Positions 58,796 through 64,000 of a DNA stretch of 64,000 nucleotides are shown piece after piece. The stretch is from Magnolia sinica (Eukaryota; Streptophyta; Magnoliopsida; Magnoliales; Magnoliaceae), in the NCBI RefSeq assembly GCF_029962835.1, contig NC_080574.1, positions 27,750,001 to 27,814,000 on the forward strand, written 5' to 3'. The notes beneath the pieces were generated by a model. The model was not told the origin of the DNA. It saw only the letters and a program-made list of their open reading frames with translations, and searched no databases. The position numbers and the translations under genes were made by a program. The first letter of the stretch is position 1. Each line of letters opens with the position of its first letter.

Positions 58796-59339
58796 ATGTG
58801 GCCTGTCTCACCACAAACTTCAAATCTTCCAGGTGTTTCTTGTAACACTTATGGGCATACCTGAGATGTTTGGCTTCATGGTTTTTGCTGGATGAGCCTA
58901 GGGGTATGATCCTGGAACCAGATGGTGGGTACATGGTGCTCCATACCGCCTAAGATTCAACTAGAAATTCTGGATAATTCATGTAAGCCATGGTGACATC
59001 TGGTTATGTGAGGGTAATGCATTTTGTTTTCCAGTTAGCTGTCAGGTGCAATGCACATGGAAAGGGGCATGGTGGGGTGTGAAGGGGTGAAAATTGTTTT
59101 ATGATCTTGGTTAAGTTAAAACTCATTGATTATAATCAACCTATGTGATAGACTATTAGATAGCGCTTGATTGTAAGCAACCTATGTAATAGTCTTATGA
59201 CATTGCACCTGTGGGAGTTTTGTGCTCTCACTGCCAGTCCCAAGCTCGGATAAAGCAGGGTTACACCAGGTTGGCAGCCGGTGTCAAACTTATGCCATGA
59301 ATTGTAACATGAATCCGAACAATATGACATTCCAAATCA
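58796..59339. other. 3' UTR and downstream flank of the SNF2 gene
   Basis: Follows the stop codon at 58793-58795. The first few hundred bases are plausible 3' UTR; no other feature is seen. Confidence 0.45.
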
Positions 59340-59411
59340 CAGTGAAGTGGCAGAAAAGGATTCATGTAGCTGAACCCAGATAATTGGGATGAGGCCTAGA
59401 TGCTGGTGGTG
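59340..59411 (+). mobile_element. RTE-type LINE 3' terminus fragment
   Basis: AGTGGCAGAAAAGGATTCATG, then a diverged AGCTGAACCCAGATAATTGG and GGCCTAGATGCTGGTGGTG, match the 3' end of the LINE at 53473 in the opposite orientation. Only about 70 bp remain. Confidence 0.7.
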
Positions 59412-59420
59412 ATCTTAGTT

Positions 59421-59490
59421 TTTTTTTTTTTTTTTGGGACCATTTCTCGATTTGTGCGTGTCATCCTTGTGCAGGGGCCATGCTAATCTT
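59421..59490 (-). ncRNA. U6 snRNA retrocopy, 5'-truncated, with A-tail and 9-bp target duplication
   Basis: On the minus strand bases 59490 to 59437 read as the 3' half of U6 (TTAGCATGGCCCCTGCACAA, then GGATGACACGCACAAATCGA, then GAAATGGTCC), with one difference from plant U6 as I remember it (GCACAA for GCGCAA). An A-tail of about 15 replaces the normal U-run. ATCTTAGTT stands on both sides (59412-59420 and 59486-59494). The first 42 or so bases of U6 are missing, so this is a retropseudogene and not a working gene. It sits in the LINE tail. Confidence 0.92.
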
Positions 59491-59494
59491 AGTT

Positions 59495-60375
59495 AATTTA
59501 GGAAATGGTGAAAATTTGATTTATAATGTGCAGCTGTTCTTTCCTTTAAATCACTCGTTCCATTGGATTGTGAATCTGCATACCATCCACCGCTGGATAG
59601 CCTACTGTTAGATTGCAAAGTCTCAATCCTATTTTTACCATTAATTCCTAAAATACGCCATTCATTACACATCATTGAGTTTACCCTGTTGTTCCACATT
59701 TACCCTTCTCATGCATTGGTATGACTGTATAATCTATTGCTGGTAGATATGGCATGACTATTTTTTTTCCAGAAAATGCCGATGGCAGCTTGTTCTTGTG
59801 GCTGGTTTGGTCCAACCACTCAGAATCATTCACAAACAATAGGCATCTAGCATGGATGGTGGTCAGAGTGTTTGTTTTTCAAATAGAGGTTGTGGGTTTG
59901 GACTTTACCTGTGATAATGCTTGCTTTTTTGTTATTAAAAGAAAACTGTCTACCGACATCCTCTTTTATTTATATATATATTTTTGGTGTTTTTATGGTC
60001 AGTTTTGGTCCAAATGGGTCCCACTGTCCGGTCTGGTCCAGCTAATAAATTACGTACCATGTATTACCAAATTACTCACTTCCTTTGTATCGAATTATCC
60101 CTGTGATTTCTTGGAGAGCTAGTTTTGCAAATGGTACGAGAGGTGTGAGGTTTGCTAGAAAACATCCCTATTTATTGCTATAGGGTCTACGAGGTCTTTA
60201 GCCTTTGGATTTACCTTTGCCTTTGCCTTTCAATGATTCAAGTTGCCTGTTTGATTTGTTGTAATAATTACCGTGGATTAGAGGTAAATTAATAATCTCT
60301 CTTTTTTTTTTCACACGTTTGGAAGAGGCGTGGAATTTTACTCCCAAAATGGGGCAAAACATTACCTCTTAACCA
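59495..60375. other. Intergenic; no gene seen
   Basis: No supported coding region, RNA or element. Confidence 0.45.
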
Positions 60376-60838
60376 ATGTTCCAGGCCAAAAGTCCATGGG
60401 CCCCATCATGATATATGTGTTATAGTCATGCTGTCAATTCTTTTTTTTTTTTTTTTTCCAGATCATTTTAGGAGCCGAGCCCAAACATTAGGGAGATCCA
60501 AAGCTCAAGTGAGCCACACCACAAAAAATAGTGGGGATTGACTTCTCTGGGGCCATAGAAGTTTTGGATCAAGCTGATGTTTGTGTTTTCCCTTCATCCA
60601 TCCATTTGTGTAACCTTATGAACAGGTTGTATCTCAAATAAACATTATGGTGGTCCCTATATAGATTTCAATGGTAGTCGTCATTATTCCCACTGCTTCC
60701 TATGATGTGGTCCACTTAAGCTTTGGATCTGCCTCATTTTTGGGCTTCTGCCCCAAAATGATATGGCAAAATGAATAGACGGCGTGGATAAGGCACATCA
60801 TGGTGGGGCTCAAAGGATTTTGGCACTTAACCATGGAC
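60376..60838. repeat. FB-A foldback repeat with short left arm
   Basis: The left end is CCAATGTTCCAGGCCAAAAG and the right end in reverse complement is CCATGGTTAAGTGCCAAAAT. Core arms and a plus loop (AGAAGTTTTGGATCAAGCTG) are clear. A T-run near 60440 interrupts the left arm. Confidence 0.8.
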
Positions 60839-60884
60839 TGCCTCATTTTTTCGAGCCAGGAAGAAACCCAGATGGTGTAGATAT

Positions 60885-61159
60885 TAAGGGTGCACATCGA
60901 ACCAGTAGAACCGTGGAACCGGACTGGAACCGACCAAATTGTCCGGTTTGGTCCGGTTCTAGAGTGCACTGGTTCTGGTTCTAAAAATCAAAGAATCGAT
61001 TACATCGGTTAGGTTCTTGGTTTGGGGGTATGTAGAACTGAATTGATCCGTAAAACCGAACCATAGATCTAAGCCATGGAACCGAACCAGGAACCAAACT
61101 ATTTAAATAAAAAAAACCTAATACCCTAAGTCCCTTTTTTGGCTGTCCATCTCTCTTGC

Positions 61160-61207
<48 letters not shown>

Positions 61208-61245
61208 TGTCGTTGATCCTCTCTCTCTCTCTCTCTCTCTTGCTC

Positions 61246-61291
<46 letters not shown>

Positions 61292-61470
61292 GGGCTGGCT
61301 AATAAAAAGTCCAAAACTGTGGAACCGAACCGATTTTAATGGTCCGGTTCCGGTTCAGTTCTAGGGTGCTAACGGTCCGGTTCCGGTTCCGAAAATCCTA
61401 GATCCGTTAAGAACGGTTCAGCTCCGATTTCACCCCAGAACCAGACCGAACCGACCTGTGTGCACCCATA
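60885..61470. mobile_element. hAT-type MITE, 586 bp, with 8-bp target duplication GTAGATAT
   Basis: GTAGATAT stands at 60877-60884 and 61471-61478. Ends are TAAGGGTGCACATCGAACC and, in reverse complement, TATGGGTGCACACAGG. Subterminal arrays of GGTTCCGGTT and GAACCGGA words fill both sides. The centre is an interrupted CT microsatellite. Confidence 0.93.
61164..61288. repeat. Interrupted (CT)n microsatellite inside a hAT MITE
   Basis: Three CT blocks (about 61164-61203, 61219-61240 and 61249-61287) are separated by short unique spacers. Confidence 0.95.
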
Positions 61471-61478
61471 GTAGATAT

Positions 61479-62539
61479 CAACATCTTACATATGGAGTAA
61501 GTAATAAATGCTGAACTCAGTCAAATTATAAATACGGGCCCTTGGTACAACTTGATTGGGTGAAACCATATTTGCCTTTATTTATTTATTTTTGAACTTT
61601 GTGGTTTTCTTAGCCTTTGAATAGCGGACGGGCTGAAATATTTAAATCTGAGAGTGTTTTTGAGTATCCTCCATCGTATAAAGGGTCTAGGTCACTCAAT
61701 CTGGACCTCGGATGTGTTCTAACAAAACTCTACGGGTGAGCTCTCTTATGGTGGTTCCACTTTAAAAATGGTGGTGAGACTTCAACAGTGTGCATGGAAT
61801 GGTTTCGAGGCAATCTAAACAATCAACTCACAGATCAAACTTTTGATGGCTAGGATTGCTTGATTGCTATGATTTTAGACATAATCCCATAAATTGAGTT
61901 TTTTTTATAGCGGTAGGTGAGCCCCAAATGTGAGTAGATGAGTCAACAACATTTTTAAAAGGATGCGGATAGGGCTGCAATGATCCAATCGACTCAATCC
62001 AAGTTTGGAAAATGCCAACCCGGTTTTAATTCAGGTTAGTTGAGGTTCGATTTGGAATAGTCACGTATATATAGGTCGAGTTGGGTCCTCTTCAGGTCTG
62101 GTTGGGCCCGTGGCTGACAACTTACAAATTAAGGAGTTTCTAATTCCCAATATTCAGCTGACCACGTGTGCCAGATCTGGTCTGATCATTTGGTGGGGCT
62201 AACCATAAACAAATCTCGATGCAGAGATAAGGACGATTTACTCATCAGGTGGGCCCCACGTGTACGTGGAAAATGGAAGGTTGGAAAGTAGACAACAGCT
62301 AGTGAATATTCAACATAAACGCGTAGTCCATCTGAAGACGAGTGGGATCGGCCTGGATTTGGGGAAAAAAAAATGATTTTTCACATAGAGGCCCACCAGC
62401 TAATGCGTCGGAATTCGGATCTTGCACCTTTGTCATGTTATCACCTGGTCCACCTCTTTTATCTCTTCAAGAGCCATTCGCGTTTCTGCCCTTCCATGGG
62501 GAGCTGATACGAGTGATGCCAGAGAGGAACGCGTATTAG
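61479..62539. other. Intergenic; no gene seen
   Basis: Short open frames only; no recognised element ends. Confidence 0.45.
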
Positions 62540-63025
62540 CGGCGATCCCGGAATCCAGCTAGTTGCTTGCGACCCTGATCGTGGGGCCCACTTCGATGTA
62601 TGAGTTGTATATCGACGCCGTCCATCCGTTTTGCCCGCTTATTTTAGGGCATGGACCTAAAAATGAAGCAGATAAGAATCTCATCACACAGTGGGGATTG
62701 ATCCCACCATTAAAAGCTTCTTGGGCCACAAAAGTTTTGGATCAAGCTTCTATTTGTGTTTTACTTTCATACATGTTTGTATGACCTTATCTACAGGTTG
62801 GATGGCAATTAAACATTAGTTGGACCCTATGAAGTATTTAGTGGTGGGCGTTCAATGACCACTCTTTCCTGTGGTGTGGTCCACCTGAGATTTTTATCTG
62901 CTGCTTTGAGACCATTCTCTAAAATAAGCAGGCAAAGTGGATGGACGGCGTGGATATTACAACACATACATCTAGGTGGGCACCACGGTACCCACATAGC
63001 TGGATCCGGGATCGCAGCTAATTGG
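62540..63025. repeat. FB-A foldback repeat, GCGATCCCGGAATCCAGCT end type
   Basis: The left end is GCGATCCCGGAATCCAGCTA and the right end in reverse complement is GCGATCCCGGATCCAGCTAT. Core complete, plus loop. The tip-proximal arms are nearly identical, so this copy is probably young. Confidence 0.88.
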
Positions 63026-63339
63026 CGTCCGCTAGAGAGAGCCATGGGTGCATATGCATTTTTAGGTTGGATTGAGGGTTTCGATCTCTTTTTCATGGGA
63101 CTCACTTGTATAAATGGTTAAAGTGAGGAGAACGGAGACATCCTTGATTCCCCCAGGCTCACGTAATTCCACTTACTTTGAAATCCTTGGAGTTTGTCAT
63201 TAGTGCCATTACATGATGCTGGAACCGAACGTTGATTTAGAGCATCATCAGGAGGGACCTGTCCCACCATGGTTTAAAACTAGGTTTTTTAATTTCAGAT
63301 GAATGGAATCATTAGCAAGTGGGGCATCCCTTTTTTGTG

Positions 63340-63945
63340 ATTTATGGGGCCCACCGTGAATGATCTGTGGACCAAAAATCACACGGTGGAAGGATCTCGT
63401 ACGTTCGAATGTATGGTTATTACCATATGTACGAGATGTGTGGGGTACATCGTGATTTGTGAGTACTATCCAATCCGTCCATCAGATGCGCCCCCGAATG
63501 TTAGGGCTAGATCCAAAAATCCATACTGATTCGAATTCAGGCTCGCTGCACCAAAGGTAAAAATGGGGGCGTTGGGGAGGGTTCACCATAGAAATTTCCA
63601 GATGGAATGTGGGGTCCACCTTGTTTTTATATCTCATCCAAGCCAGTAATCAGTTACAGCTCGCTCATAAGGATTAAGCTATAAACCGAAAATCAATCGA
63701 TTTAAAATTTTAGGTAGGTCACAGTAAGTGAATATATAGATTTTGGGAGTGATTGTGCATTGCTTCGTGTGCTGTATTTCAATTGAGATTTTGATAGGGA
63801 TGATTCTTGGGATGTATGGTTGATACGAGGAGGTACACCCGAATTACGATTTGGATTGTACATAAAATCATAGGTGGGCCCCAAAGGGTTGGAACGTATG
63901 GTCATCACCATCGCTCGAGAGCATCTGATCATTTCTGGCGAGCTC
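63340..63945. repeat. FB-D foldback repeat
   Basis: GTTCGAATGTATGGTTATTACC at the left pairs with the right end, in reverse complement GGTGATGACCATACGTTCCA. CATCGTGATTTGTGAGTACTA and GTACATAAAATCATAGGTGG face each other further in. The core differs from FB-A. Confidence 0.6.
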
Positions 63946-63954
63946 TCCGCACAA

Positions 63955-64000
63955 GAAGCGGATTGTGTACCGAGTAACTCAATACGATAAACGTACTGAG
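63955..64000. repeat. Left tip of another FB-A copy, cut by window end
   Basis: AGAAGCGGATTGTGTACCGA and the following GTAACTC resemble the GCGTACTGAGTAA end type at 20068, with the shared CGGATTG tip. Confidence 0.55.

Noticed and set aside
59421-59490. Functional U6 snRNA gene
   Set aside because: The 5' half is missing, the U-run is replaced by an A-tail, and target duplications flank it. No USE or TATA element is placed for it.
60981-61314. Arg-Glu repeat proteins on the minus strand
   Set aside because: Pure translation of the CT microsatellite inside a hAT MITE.

Overview
The window looks like nuclear DNA of a flowering plant. It holds three spliced or intact host genes in about 64 kb, separated and interrupted by old LTR retrotransposons, many non-autonomous DNA transposons, two SINEs, RTE-type LINE ends and a U6 snRNA retrocopy. 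The long introns and the very abundant palindromic 'GGGCCCACCATGATG' repeats remind me of magnoliid genomes (Lauraceae or Magnoliaceae). That placement is inference only.

Layout. 1-5876: truncated fossil Ty3/gypsy element (minus strand) abutting the 3' end of a fossil Ty1/copia element. 6262-7295: three consecutive copies of a foldback repeat (my label FB-B). 8110-12590: an HMG-box chromatin protein gene on the plus strand (8 coding exons, 188 residues, HMGB7 type) with two E2F-like sites upstream. 13719-15488: a single-exon secreted leucine-rich-repeat protein gene on the minus strand, convergent with the HMGB gene. 15.7-39.9 kb: no host gene seen; a mosaic of foldback repeats (FB-A and FB-C), hAT-type MITEs with 8-bp target duplications, a hairpin MITE, two tRNA-like SINEs and a decayed copia element. 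About 39.96-58.8 kb: a SNF2/RAD5-16 type ATPase with an internal RING finger (CHR27/CHR28, FRG type) on the plus strand. Its ten coding exons start at 46.2 kb, and a probable leader exon lies at 40.0 kb. Its introns carry more MITEs and an antisense RTE LINE. 58.8-64 kb: repeats only, including a U6 retrocopy with target duplications and a hAT MITE that contains a large CT microsatellite.

The two chromatin genes and the LRR gene do not form a functional cluster. As I recall, the HMGB-LRR pair is also neighbouring in Arabidopsis (At5g23400 to At5g23420), which suggests old microsynteny. The most unusual signal is the FB-A repeat family. About twenty copies share a near-palindromic core of roughly 400-500 bp and a common outer tip (CGGATTR). 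Between tip and core each group of copies has its own 20-60 bp segment, and that segment is nevertheless an inverted repeat within the copy. Family labels FB-A to FB-D are mine. Exon limits were read by eye from frame continuity and GT/AG sites. Repeat limits are approximate unless a target duplication is given.
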